Assembly: GCA_040389045.1 (NCBI GenBank)
Contig: JAZKAT010000025.1
Span: 29,243-93,242 of the forward strand
Source of the DNA: UBA5158 sp040389045
Lineage (GTDB): Bacteria; Pseudomonadota; Gammaproteobacteria; DSM-16500
Direction: 5' to 3'
Length of the DNA stretch: 64,000 bases
Made by a program: the position numbers and the translations under genes. Below the pieces are notes generated by a model. The model made no database searches. It saw nothing but the letters and a program-made list of their open reading frames with translations, and was not told the DNA's origin. This document shows positions 14,979 to 25,500 of the stretch, one piece after another. The first letter of the stretch is position 1; every line of letters begins with the position of its first letter.

Positions 14979-17588
14979 ATGTCGGTCAAGAAACAAGCTA
15001 TCGTATCGCTACTTCTGCTAGTGCTGACCGCATTTTTCATGCCGCACGCTTGGGCGGTGACGACCTGCACTAAGCCAATTTCTACAAAAATCACCATTCC
15101 CCAAACGACCCTGGCCGCGGATACCGTGGCAGAGCAATTAGGCTGGGTCATCGATACTAATACACAAAACCGCTGTGGTGGATATTATCTGGAAGGGCCC
15201 TTCAAATATTCGGAAAATGCCGCGAAAAAACAATTACTGCAAATAACCAGTGACCAGACATTGTTTGCCCAGCATGGTACCTCAACCCTGGAAGGCAACA
15301 TCAGCGTTACGCAATATGGCCAGGAAGTCACCGGTAATAAAGCCTATCTTTATCGCGATCCCAAAACCGGAAAAATCAGCGCCATCGATATTTTTGGTCA
15401 TGTGCATTTGCGGGAACCTAACACCTTGGTAGTGGCGCAAAGCGCGCACATGGATTTGGTCACCAAAACCCAGGCACTGCAAAATATCGCTTATCGCACC
15501 GCGGTTTACAGCAAGTCAGCAATGCGCCCGCCCACGCCTAGCAATGAAATTCTGCAAGCGCCGCGCAAAATTACCCAATTAAGCGCATGGGGCCAGGCAA
15601 AACAATTTAATAAAGTGGCGCCTAAAGTATTTGAATTCAGTGAATCCAGTTATAGCACTTGTCCACCGAACGCCATGGTCTGGCAAGTGCGTGCCAAACA
15701 AATTGAACTTAACAAAAATACCGGTCGTGGCCATGCCACTAACGCGCGTCTCTACATAAAAAAAATTCCCGTGTTTTACGCCCCTTATTTAAATTTTCCT
15801 ATTGATGATAGACGCCAGACTGGATTTTTGTTCCCATCATTTGGTTCCTCCAATAAATTCGGGCCTTATCTTGGCACACCGTTTTACTGGAACCTGGCAC
15901 CCAATTATGACACCACGATTACGCCATTGATCATGGCCAAACGCGGCATACAATTAAATGATTCATTCCGCTATCTCACGCCTTCCAGCGGCGGCTTGCT
16001 GCGCATTGGAATTATTCCCAACGATAGAGCGTTTCGGATTTTTCAATCAGCGGCGCAAAATGAATTTGGTGATATCACTGATCCAACTACCCAGGCGAAT
16101 TTACGCCGTCTGGAAAATGCCAGCGATTCACGTGGTTCATTCGCCTGGCAGAATGCTACGCGTTTTAATGATCACTGGTCGGGACATGTGGATTACAATT
16201 ATGTGACCGACGATGAATATTTGCGTGATTTCGGCTACAACCTGGCGGAAGTGACTGACAATCAATTACTGCAAGAAGCTGACATCAATTATGAAGATAC
16301 GCACTGGAATTTCACTAGCCGTATTCAACAATACGAAACCTTGCATCCAGTGAATGCGCAAACCAATACGCAAAATCAATATAGTCGTTTTCCACAACTG
16401 GTATTAAATGCGGATTATCCCGATCAGCGTTTTGGCATGGATTATTTTATCATGAATGAAGCTACCCGCTTTGATATACGCCCAACGCCTGGCTCTGATA
16501 CCAAATTTGCGATAGGTGACCGGTTACATTCACAACCGGGCGCGCGCTTGCCATTTAACTTACCCTATCTGTATGTTACGCCGCGAGTGCAAGCCTGGTT
16601 AAGTGCTTATCGGCTTGGCGATATTTCTAATTTAATGTCGAAACAACAGCATCTGTCTATACCTATTCTTGATGTTGATTCGCAAATTTATTTTGATCGC
16701 AATTTGAAGTTATTTGGTTATGGCGTGCGACAAACTCTGGAACCACGGCTTTACTATGTTTATATCCCTTATCACAATCAAAGTCAGATTCCTTTATTTG
16801 ATACTACCGCCAACACGTTAACTTACGATCAATTGTTCATGTACAACCGCTTCAGCGGTCTTGATCGTTTGGGTGACGCTAATCAAGTGAGCGTAGGGAT
16901 TACGACTCGTTTCATCGAAGACGAGACTGGTTTTGAGCGCGTGCGTATTGGCGTGGGTGAAATCATTTATTTCGCCAACCGTAACGTGACTTTATGCACT
17001 GTGGACACTCCCGATTGTATTGATGTCACTACCACGAATAATCAACTGCGGCGTTCGCCATTAGCCGGGGTGTTGTCTTTTCAATTAATACCTAACTGGT
17101 CGCTGACCGGCAATACCATCTGGAACACCCAATTGAACCAGATGGACAACCAGAATATCGCTTTGCAGTACCATAGAGACGCTTTGCATATTATTAATTT
17201 GGCCTATAACTTTGTGAGAAACGGGGACTTACAGCCCGGTTTACCACCTAATAGCAATGGTAACAACCTGAAACAAATAGACTTTTCCTTCGCGTGGCCG
17301 ATAAATAACAATTGGAGCGCGGTCGGGCGCTGGACCCAAAGTATTAATCAAGCTCATTTTCAGAACCAATTATATGGTCTACAATATGACAGTTGTTGTT
17401 GGGCCGTGCGATTTGTAGCGGGGAAGACTTTTACTAACCTCAATATTAACGGCACCCCGGTGTACGATAATCAAATATATTTACAGTTCGCCTTACGCGG
17501 TATTGGTAATTTTGGATCAGGCGATCCGACGCAATATGTCAGCAGCAGTATAGGCGGCTATAATGCCAATTTCGGACAAGATTTTTAA
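14979..17588 (+). CDS. lptD: LPS-assembly outer-membrane protein LptD
   Basis: Beta-barrel that inserts lipopolysaccharide into the outer leaflet, with LptE. 869 residues; signal peptide ends HAWA at residue 26. N-terminal LptA-like jellyroll (about residues 90-210: GTSTLEGNISVTQYGQEVTGNKAYLY), then a long barrel with VFYAPYLNFPIDDRRQTGFLFPSFG, a recognisable LptD stretch. Cys pairs are present near the N-terminus (C30, C62) and near the C-terminus (SCCWAVRF), consistent with the inter-domain disulfides of the family. dsbD is elsewhere in the window. First gene of lptD-surA-pdxA. Confidence 0.95.
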   Translation: MSVKKQAIVSLLLLVLTAFFMPHAWAVTTCTKPISTKITIPQTTLAADTVAEQLGWVIDTNTQNRCGGYYLEGPFKYSENAAKKQLLQITSDQTLFAQHGTSTLEGNISVTQYGQEVTGNKAYLYRDPKTGKISAIDIFGHVHLREPNTLVVAQSAHMDLVTKTQALQNIAYRTAVYSKSAMRPPTPSNEILQAPRKITQLSAWGQAKQFNKVAPKVFEFSESSYSTCPPNAMVWQVRAKQIELNKNTGRGHATNARLYIKKIPVFYAPYLNFPIDDRRQTGFLFPSFGSSNKFGPYLGTPFYWNLAPNYDTTITPLIMAKRGIQLNDSFRYLTPSSGGLLRIGIIPNDRAFRIFQSAAQNEFGDITDPTTQANLRRLENASDSRGSFAWQNATRFNDHWSGHVDYNYVTDDEYLRDFGYNLAEVTDNQLLQEADINYEDTHWNFTSRIQQYETLHPVNAQTNTQNQYSRFPQLVLNADYPDQRFGMDYFIMNEATRFDIRPTPGSDTKFAIGDRLHSQPGARLPFNLPYLYVTPRVQAWLSAYRLGDISNLMSKQQHLSIPILDVDSQIYFDRNLKLFGYGVRQTLEPRLYYVYIPYHNQSQIPLFDTTANTLTYDQLFMYNRFSGLDRLGDANQVSVGITTRFIEDETGFERVRIGVGEIIYFANRNVTLCTVDTPDCIDVTTTNNQLRRSPLAGVLSFQLIPNWSLTGNTIWNTQLNQMDNQNIALQYHRDALHIINLAYNFVRNGDLQPGLPPNSNGNNLKQIDFSFAWPINNNWSAVGRWTQSINQAHFQNQLYGLQYDSCCWAVRFVAGKTFTNLNINGTPVYDNQIYLQFALRGIGNFGSGDPTQYVSSSIGGYNANFGQDF

Positions 17589-17608
17589 TTAAAGATGAGT
17601 GGTGTTTT

Positions 17609-18583
17609 ATGATGCGTAAAATTTTAATCGGCAGTGTTATGTTATTGGGTCTTTCCAGCATGGCATTTGCAAAAACGAGTCAAGAATCATTAGATGGTAT
17701 TGTTGCTATCGTGAATGATAGTGTCATTACTCAGAGTGAACTGGATGACTCGATCAGCACGGTAAAAAAACAATTGGCGTCCAGCAATACTTCCGCGCCA
17801 ACGCCTGCCGACATTCGCAAACATGTACTGGACCAATTGATTGATCGCAAACTCGCTTTACAATTAGCCGAAGCGGGTGGGTTGAAAATCACTGATGATC
17901 AAGTCGAGAAAGCTATCGCCAACATTGCCAGCCAAAATAAAGTTCCCGTTAAAGACCTTTATGAAAAAGTGGGTGAAACGGGATTGACCGCGGAAGCTTA
18001 TCGCAAAGAAATACGCGAAGAAATGTTGATTCAACAAGTCCAACAGCATGAAGTGGGTTCGCATCTCACCATCACGGAACAGGAAGTCGATGACTTCATG
18101 CGCTCTGCTACCTGGAAAGCTTATAATAATCGCGAATATCATCTCGAAGATATTTTGATCGCGCTACCCGCCACACCTTCTTCCCAGGATGTTGCGAACG
18201 CTAAAAAACAAGCTGACACTGTGTTGGCAAAAATTCATGGCGGCATGAGTTTCAGCGCACTGGCAGCGGCGGATTCTGGCAACAACCAGGCTTTGCAAGG
18301 CGGTGATTTGGGTTGGCTGCGTTTACCACAAATTCCACCCGCGTTTGCTAATGAATTAGTGCATATGAAACCAGCTGATATTCTTGGCCCTATCTCTACC
18401 CCTAACGGTTTTCATATTGTTCGTCTGGTGGCGATGCGTGAACTGCCACCCCAAGGCAATGCGTCCCAACAACGTCAACAAGTACAGCAATTAATTTATC
18501 AGCGCAAAATGGCGGAAGGCTTGCAAGCCTGGTCTACCAAAATACGCAGCGAAGCATTTATTAATATGCACCCTGAGACTTGA
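17609..18583 (+). CDS. surA: Periplasmic chaperone/peptidyl-prolyl isomerase SurA, single parvulin domain
   Basis: Chaperone for outer-membrane proteins such as LptD encoded just upstream. Signal peptide MMRKILIGSVMLLGLSSMAFA (cleaved at about 21-22), then the SurA N-domain (LDGIVAIVNDSVITQSELDDSI) and one parvulin domain (about residues 190-290, YHLEDILIALP to GPISTPNGFHIVRLVAM). At 324 residues it is about 100 shorter than E. coli SurA, which has two parvulin domains; one is missing. No frameshift is apparent, so it looks like a natural short form. Its stop codon overlaps the pdxA ATG (TGATG). Confidence 0.9.
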   Translation: MMRKILIGSVMLLGLSSMAFAKTSQESLDGIVAIVNDSVITQSELDDSISTVKKQLASSNTSAPTPADIRKHVLDQLIDRKLALQLAEAGGLKITDDQVEKAIANIASQNKVPVKDLYEKVGETGLTAEAYRKEIREEMLIQQVQQHEVGSHLTITEQEVDDFMRSATWKAYNNREYHLEDILIALPATPSSQDVANAKKQADTVLAKIHGGMSFSALAAADSGNNQALQGGDLGWLRLPQIPPAFANELVHMKPADILGPISTPNGFHIVRLVAMRELPPQGNASQQRQQVQQLIYQRKMAEGLQAWSTKIRSEAFINMHPET

Positions 18584-19596
18584 TGGTGGGTGTGCCGCGC
18601 ATTCTACTGACCACCGGCGAACCGGCAGGTATAGGTCCGGATATTGTTGTCCAACTAGCGCAACAACATTTTACGGCTGAGCTTTGTGTCGTAGCTGATC
18701 CTGCATTATTGCAAGCGCGCGCGCGTATGTTAGGTTTGCCATTGACTTTGGTTGACGCTGATTTAACTAACCCCCCTTTATTACATAATCCCGGCGAGTT
18801 AACCCTATTGCCAGTTAGCTTGAATGCTCCCTGCACGCCGGGAAAATTAAGCACTGATAATGCGCCCTATGTCATGCAATGTCTGGCCATGGGTGCTGAT
18901 TTAACTTTGAAAAAAAAGGCTGACGCGCTGGTTACTGGCCCAGTACACAAAAGCATTATTAATGATGCGGGGATTGCTTTCACCGGACATACCGAATTTT
19001 TAGCGGATTTTTGTCAGGCGCGACAAGTGCTAATGTTATTTGTCGTTGATTGTGTGAAAGTGGCGCTGGCGACTACCCACATACCACTGGCGCAAGTCCC
19101 AGCCGCTATCACTGCGATTGTTTTACGTGAAAAATTGCAATTGCTGCATGCTGAATTAAATAATAAATTTCATCTTCCTGAACCGAAAATCTTAGTGTGT
19201 GGATTGAATCCACATGCCGGTGAAGCGGGGCATCTGGGACGTGAAGAAATCGATATCATTGGCCCTGCGCTAGCGGAGTTGCGTGCGGCTAATATTAATG
19301 TGATTGGACCATTGCCGGCGGATACTATTTTTACCAAACAAGTGTTGGCGGGCGCGGATGCGGTTTTTGCGATGTATCATGATCAGGCGTTACCGGTTGT
19401 GAAGTATCTAGGGTTTGATCGTGCGGTTAATGTGACGCTGGGGTTACCGATTATTCGGACTTCGGTGGACCATGGGACGGCGTTAAGGCTGGCGGGTACG
19501 GGACAGGCGGATCCAGGAAGTTTGGTGGCGGCGGTTAGGTTGGCGGTATCATTGTGTCATTCCCGCGCAGGCGTAAAGGTTACGATTTTTTCCTGA
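18583..19596 (+). CDS. pdxA: 4-hydroxythreonine-4-phosphate dehydrogenase PdxA
   Basis: NAD- and metal-dependent oxidation step of pyridoxal-phosphate synthesis. 337 residues; ATG overlaps the surA stop. Family stretches: ILLTTGEPAGIGPDI at the N-terminus, substrate/metal His in TGPVHKSIINDAGIAFTGHTEFLA, GLNPHAGEAGHLGREE and AMYHDQALPVVKYLGFD. The usual next gene, rsmA/ksgA, is absent. The last 14 or so codons come from a partial intergenic repeat (from 19555), and the stop region overlaps the end of the giant convergent gene by 17 bases. Confidence 0.95.
   Translation: MVGVPRILLTTGEPAGIGPDIVVQLAQQHFTAELCVVADPALLQARARMLGLPLTLVDADLTNPPLLHNPGELTLLPVSLNAPCTPGKLSTDNAPYVMQCLAMGADLTLKKKADALVTGPVHKSIINDAGIAFTGHTEFLADFCQARQVLMLFVVDCVKVALATTHIPLAQVPAAITAIVLREKLQLLHAELNNKFHLPEPKILVCGLNPHAGEAGHLGREEIDIIGPALAELRAANINVIGPLPADTIFTKQVLAGADAVFAMYHDQALPVVKYLGFDRAVNVTLGLPIIRTSVDHGTALRLAGTGQADPGSLVAAVRLAVSLCHSRAGVKVTIFS
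19555..19573. repeat. Partial palindromic repeat inside the pdxA 3' end
   Basis: TGTCATTCCCGCGCAGGCG, the left-arm core of the repeat family, read in frame as part of the PdxA C-terminus (LCHSRAG). It shows a repeat inserted at, or recombined into, the gene end. Confidence 0.65.
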
Positions 19597-22500
19597 TATT
19601 TTTTGGTGAAACCGATGGTGGGGTATATGGGGCGACGGCGGCTGATCTTGAGATGCGTTTACTCTTCACCGGCGCAACACTTTCCGCCTTAATTTCTGGC
19701 CATTCTACAAAGACAAAATCATTTTTACCCTGTGCTTTAGAAAATGAATTCACTACAATCGGCACATTAAAAACTTCATTATTTTTAAAAGTTAATATAA
19801 AGCCAGCAGTTAGTCTATCTTTCGCATAGGAAGTTTTTGACTTGACTAAATCAATAGATTTTACCTGTGGGAATTGGAGTTTTAAACAGCGCTCAATTTC
19901 AAACAATACGCTAGGAGCTAAGCGGACTTCCACGCCATTCCCGGGTAAGATATTAGCATACTTAGTGAGATTAATATTTTTCTTCGCAATATGATCTTTC
20001 TGCAACAGCGCTTCAATAGCGCTTTGAATATTTTTCCGTAAAATAAAAGTATTCGAACTGTAAAAATTATCTTTGGCTGGGCCAGATGCTAATTCTTTAG
20101 TTTCCTGGGCAAATTGAAACTTTTCCAGTCTGCCCAATACCTCAGTCATAAAATTAGTATAGGCATTGATGGAATTATTTCTTTCTTTACTATCGTTGAA
20201 CTTTTTAAGATAAACATGCAAACGTTGATAAATAAATAATAAATCTTTTTGAGAATCCAACTTATTGGCGTTGGTTTCCAGCCTGAATATAGCATCTCTA
20301 AAGTCATGATCAGCACGAAGTTGACTTATTATATCGTGATTACGAACTTTTATTAAATCAGTGCGTTCTAATAATTGGCCAAGTATTTTGGCAAAATAAG
20401 CGATAGATTCTTCATTTTTTAAATTACTCTCCGGCATCACTTGCGCGAAGGACATGGCTTTATCAGTAATTTTGGTCAATATATTTTGAAAACGACTACC
20501 ATCCGTGTTGCGATAAGAAAAAATGCTCCAGCTACCTTTCTGTCTATCCTGATGCAAATCACTTGCGGCTGCGGCAATGGATGCTTCATTGACTTTCTCA
20601 ATCAGGCTAGCTATTTTCTGGCTAGGTGTATCATGGCTTTCATCAATTTTAGTTAATTGCAGTTTTAAACTAGCCAACGCTTTACTTCTATCATCCGACT
20701 TGAAAAGCGACCAGGCATAGCCCTCCAATTTATTTTCCGCATACGCTCTAAGTTCTTCCCATACCTGCTCTTCAGACATGCCTAACAATTCCTGAGAATC
20801 TATTGCAGCGTCCGCGGGTAGCGCACCGGCGTTACGCATGGTAAACATGTTATTCGCCATGAGATGCACATAATTACCATCATTACCATAAGTATGCACA
20901 TGATCAGTATAAATATCGTAAGCAGCTCTTTTAAATTGCTCATCACCATATTTACTGATGCTTTCCATTAACCGAAAATATAATGCCAAGGTGCTGGTTT
21001 GGTTTTGACCCTCAGTATGCATTTTATAATTGTTGTGATAATCATTTAATAATTTTCTCAAGCTAACTTGAGCAATAGTTACTAATCCAAAGCCAGATGC
21101 CTGGGGCCCATTCTTAAATAATTTGCTATAAATAATATTTAATTCGTTAAAGAATGCATTGGCTTTTACATCGGGTTCCTTAGAATCGGTTAAACTCAAG
21201 TAAACTTCATCCGCGTTAACTTGCGTTGCATCAAGAGAATTGTAAGTTAAATTAACCGGTACTTCTTCATAAATGGGCACCGGGGGCGAAGTAAATGCCT
21301 GCGCCTGATAAGTTGCTAATTTGACATCAGGGATAACCAGAGCAGCAACTTCGGCGTCTAGCGGTTGCTTCCGGCTTTCTTCAATACGTTTGCTCGCCGC
21401 GGCATAGTCACTGGATAATTTTTCGTTACTGGTTAATTCAATGGCTGTTAAGGTCAAGGCCCATTCTTTGTTAGCAAATTCGGTTAAAACCAGGGTTTTT
21501 TCCTGCAGCCATTTCTTTTCCAAGGCATCTTTTTCCGCCACTGGCAGTTTGCCAAGATCATTGTGCAACTCCACTACCAGTTCATTCCAACGGCTGTCAA
21601 TTTTATTTAAAAATTGCTCCCACAGTAAATGACATAAATGTTGTAATGGCTGCCAGGTTTCAGACGCGCCTTTGGCACCTAAATGTTGATAAAAATTCTC
21701 AACATTCGCTTTAAGGTTTCTGCAGTTAAACACATATTGATTGAAGAATTGGTCTTTAACATCGGCAAAAAGCTGGCGCTCACGGCGCTGCTTGAAATTT
21801 TCATTATTCAATAGGGCTTTTATTTTTTCTATGGCGAGCTCTAAGTCCGCCTGATTGCGTGGGACTGGCATGCCATATTTTTTGAATTCATCTTCAGAGA
21901 CCACTAATACCGTATCACCTCTCGCATTGTTACGCCCAGCACGACCAATCTTCTGACCATAGTCACGGTCTGGTGAAATGAAAGTATCAATCACTGCTAA
22001 TCCTTCCAGTACGGGATCGCCATTTTCATAATGGGGTTTAAAGTCATTGCCACGCCCCAGCATAGGCGTCGTTACCGTAATCTCCTCAGATAAACCAGCG
22101 CTGTCGGTGAGGTCTTTTTCACGAACATTTAATTGCTCACCGTTAAACAATTGCAGCTTGTTTGGCCCCAATTTTTGTAAGAGGTAATCATATAATGTCT
22201 GCGAAGATTTCACCCCATCACAAAATGCTAATTCAGGCTGACCTTTGCGGCGAAACTCTTTGGCCTGTTCGAGTATCGTGCGTAAATGCGCTTCCTGAGC
22301 GGTTTCCTTTTGCAACCAAAACCAACCCTTGCGTTGACGTCTGGCAAATATAGGAGCATGATCTTTGCGTACCAAGGGCTTGTGCGGCGGAATTTTATAA
22401 AATTTGAAACCATAATTTTTGCGCATTTCCATAATTTCATTTTCTGAGCCTACGGTGCCGGTCAAGCCCAGAACGTTACCGCGACGCATATAATAATCAA

Positions 22501-25500
22501 TAAAGTTTTTCGCGCTTTTTGAAGCCAGATAGGTTTTTTCCGGTTCGATTGGGAATTTTTTCCCGCTACGTTCTTTGGCGTCGATTTCCAGATTTAAGCG
22601 CGTATGCAAAAATTGATGGACGCCATTGCTGAATGAAGAATCTGAACTCTCGCGATGGAGTATTTTGACTCTGGCAACCTGCACCGGAATCGATTGCCCT
22701 TCGCGCACGATATGGGTATCGCGTACCACAAAATCTTCGCCGGCTACTAACTGACTGGCGGTATAAGCGGAATCAATCCATTTATCCAATTGCACATCAG
22801 TGATTTTGGAAAACTTTGTTTTCTCGGCATTTTTTAATTTAGTATGTTTAATGACGAATTGTTTTAACGCTTTAATATCCTGCTTGGTGGTTAAGGGATT
22901 TTCTTTATTCAAAAATTCTTTGCTGGCGACAAATTCTAAAATAATCGGATAAAGCCATTCATTTGGATTAAAATGGGGATCAAATGATTCATCCAGGCTG
23001 GTTGCAAATCGAAACTGCGTGGTATTATCCAGCGCGGTAAAATCCGATTCATCTAAAATACAGGAAACTTTGTCGGGCAGCTTGTGGTGGAATAAATCGC
23101 ATTGCTGCTGGAATAAAGCTAACTCTGAGACATCCGAATAATTAATGCCATCTTGTTTATAAGCATCAGCCTTGGTTTTGGCGCGTATCAAATGTGTACC
23201 AATACCAAGATACTCATAAAAATCGTTAAATTCTTCCAAGTCACGGGCCGCCAATTCCATGTTTGAACTAAGGACATCCACCGCGCCGCCTTCCATCCAT
23301 TTTGATGCCGCGAACAAGCCTGTGATACCGCCCTTGCCTTCACCGGTGCGTATTTCTGAATAAATGTTTCCACCTTGCAGCATGACATTTAATAAACTTA
23401 ATACTTGAGTAGAATAGGGTAATTTCCCGGTGGTGCGATACATTGCTATACGCGCCAGCGCGACAAATTCTAATTTAGCAAGATTGATTTCTTCGGCGCT
23501 GTAATCCTTAGGATTACTAATCATTGCCCGATAATGTTTAATTAAATTCTGTAACTGTTGCTTAGTTAATTTCAAGGCGGGTTTTTGATAAGCTTTTTTA
23601 TCTTTACCTGCGGGGAAGGTAGCACTTATTCCCGGCACGGATAAATTATGCGTACGTCCAATGCTATTAACAAAAACCATCTGCTGCATTAGTTTTTTTC
23701 TATGGGTGTAAAATAAGGGGTTTTTGACATCACGCGACAAATCACGTATCGCATCAATACGCTGATCTATGCCGCTCATATCAAATAATTTATCCACATT
23801 TTCTGGCTTGGCAAGCAAACCAGGGGGATCAAGTTCATAGTTATCAATAAATTTTTGTCTATCTTTTGCATTATCAATTTCAAAAAATTGTTTTAACTTG
23901 GCTAATTTTGGATAAGGGCGTTTTTGGTATAATTTGTTTAATTCATCGAATTCAGGGGTGCCGCTTAATTCTTTTAATTGATTAAGAATATCCTGGTTTT
24001 CAATTAATGCTTTCGCATCAGACTCTTGTTCAAGACAGGAATAAGTCAGAATTCTGGTAAAATCAGCACGACGTGTCGCCGCCACATCTTCCAAAACAGT
24101 TTCAGAAATTTCCAAGAATGCAGCTAAATGATCTCGCAAGCCATGGAAATAAATTTGTTTAATTTCAGCATTATCACCCAGCATGTGCGCCATACCGTTG
24201 ATAGCGGTGATAACCCGCTTGTCGGTGTTTTCTTTATAGTAAGATTCCAGCAAATTAAAACAATCATTTAAAATTGGCGGATGCTGGTCTTTAATCTTTT
24301 TTAGCATTTTAATTAAATCTTCAATAATTGAAGGGTCTTTGGCATTCGTGACTATATCGATTAATTTGGCACGCTGGGTCAGGTTCAATTCTTTTAATTC
24401 AATTACCTGGCAAATATATCTAGTCAATTGCTCAACGTTAGCCGGTTTATCGTCAAGCGCAGCAAACGCGTTATCAGCAAAAATACTTTTTAATAAACTC
24501 GCCGGAATAAAACTTACTTCCAGCAAATTAACTGACGCCATAATGCGTTGCAGTTGTGTCGGCGTGAATTGATTGGCCCTGGGTGAATTAATCAGAAAAT
24601 CGATAGTTAAATCGGGCCAGCGGTTACGCAATTGCAGCAAGCTGCCAAATAGTTCATTCACGCTATTAGCATATTGAGTCAGAATTACAATATTATTACC
24701 AATACTGTCATATCTATTGGCCAGGGCCGGCTCAGGAAATTTAGACTTCAATAAAATGGTTAATTGGGGAAACTGCACCGTTGCTGAATTGACACTGCCT
24801 AAAATAGCCTCTTTCGCCACGGCCATTACTTTTTCGTAGACCACCGTGTCTTTAACAATATTCCACATCATTTTGTTTTTCTTGATTGCCTGTTGTTCTA
24901 TTTCAAACATTTTCTTTTGAATATTTTTAGCCAGGTCTTGTTGTAAATCTTCATCCTCTAACGGCGGAATATTATAATCATTTAATATGGCATTGAAATC
25001 ATCCAGGCTTTTTTGCATCGCGCTTGCATAATCTAATTGTGTAGCAACAATATTACTTGCCAGATTAAATTTGCAATCAGGAAGTTGCGCTGCCAACAGT
25101 GGAAATATTTCGCGTTGATCATTCTTTTTTACTACTGCATTTAAAGCTTTATTTAAATCTTCAAGCGCAGGGAGTTTTGTATGGTCAGTTTTATCTTTAC
25201 TGGTATCAATCGATGCTAGGGTCTTGATTATTTCCGCGTAAGTCGGTTGCAATTTTATTTGCTTAAGCAGGGTTATTAATTCATCCACGCGCGCCATGAC
25301 GAAAGGTTCTTGTAAACTGGCGGCTATTTTTGCCAGATAATCGATATTTACAGGGTCAAAATTCTGCAGGCGTTCAAAAAACGAAATAAAATGATCCGCA
25401 GCCAAATGCTGGGTATTCTGGTTCCAAAGCGTGAACGATTCTAAAGTCGCGACAGAATTTTGGCTAGCCAGCATGGTCAGAGTGGGCTTAATGTCCAGGG

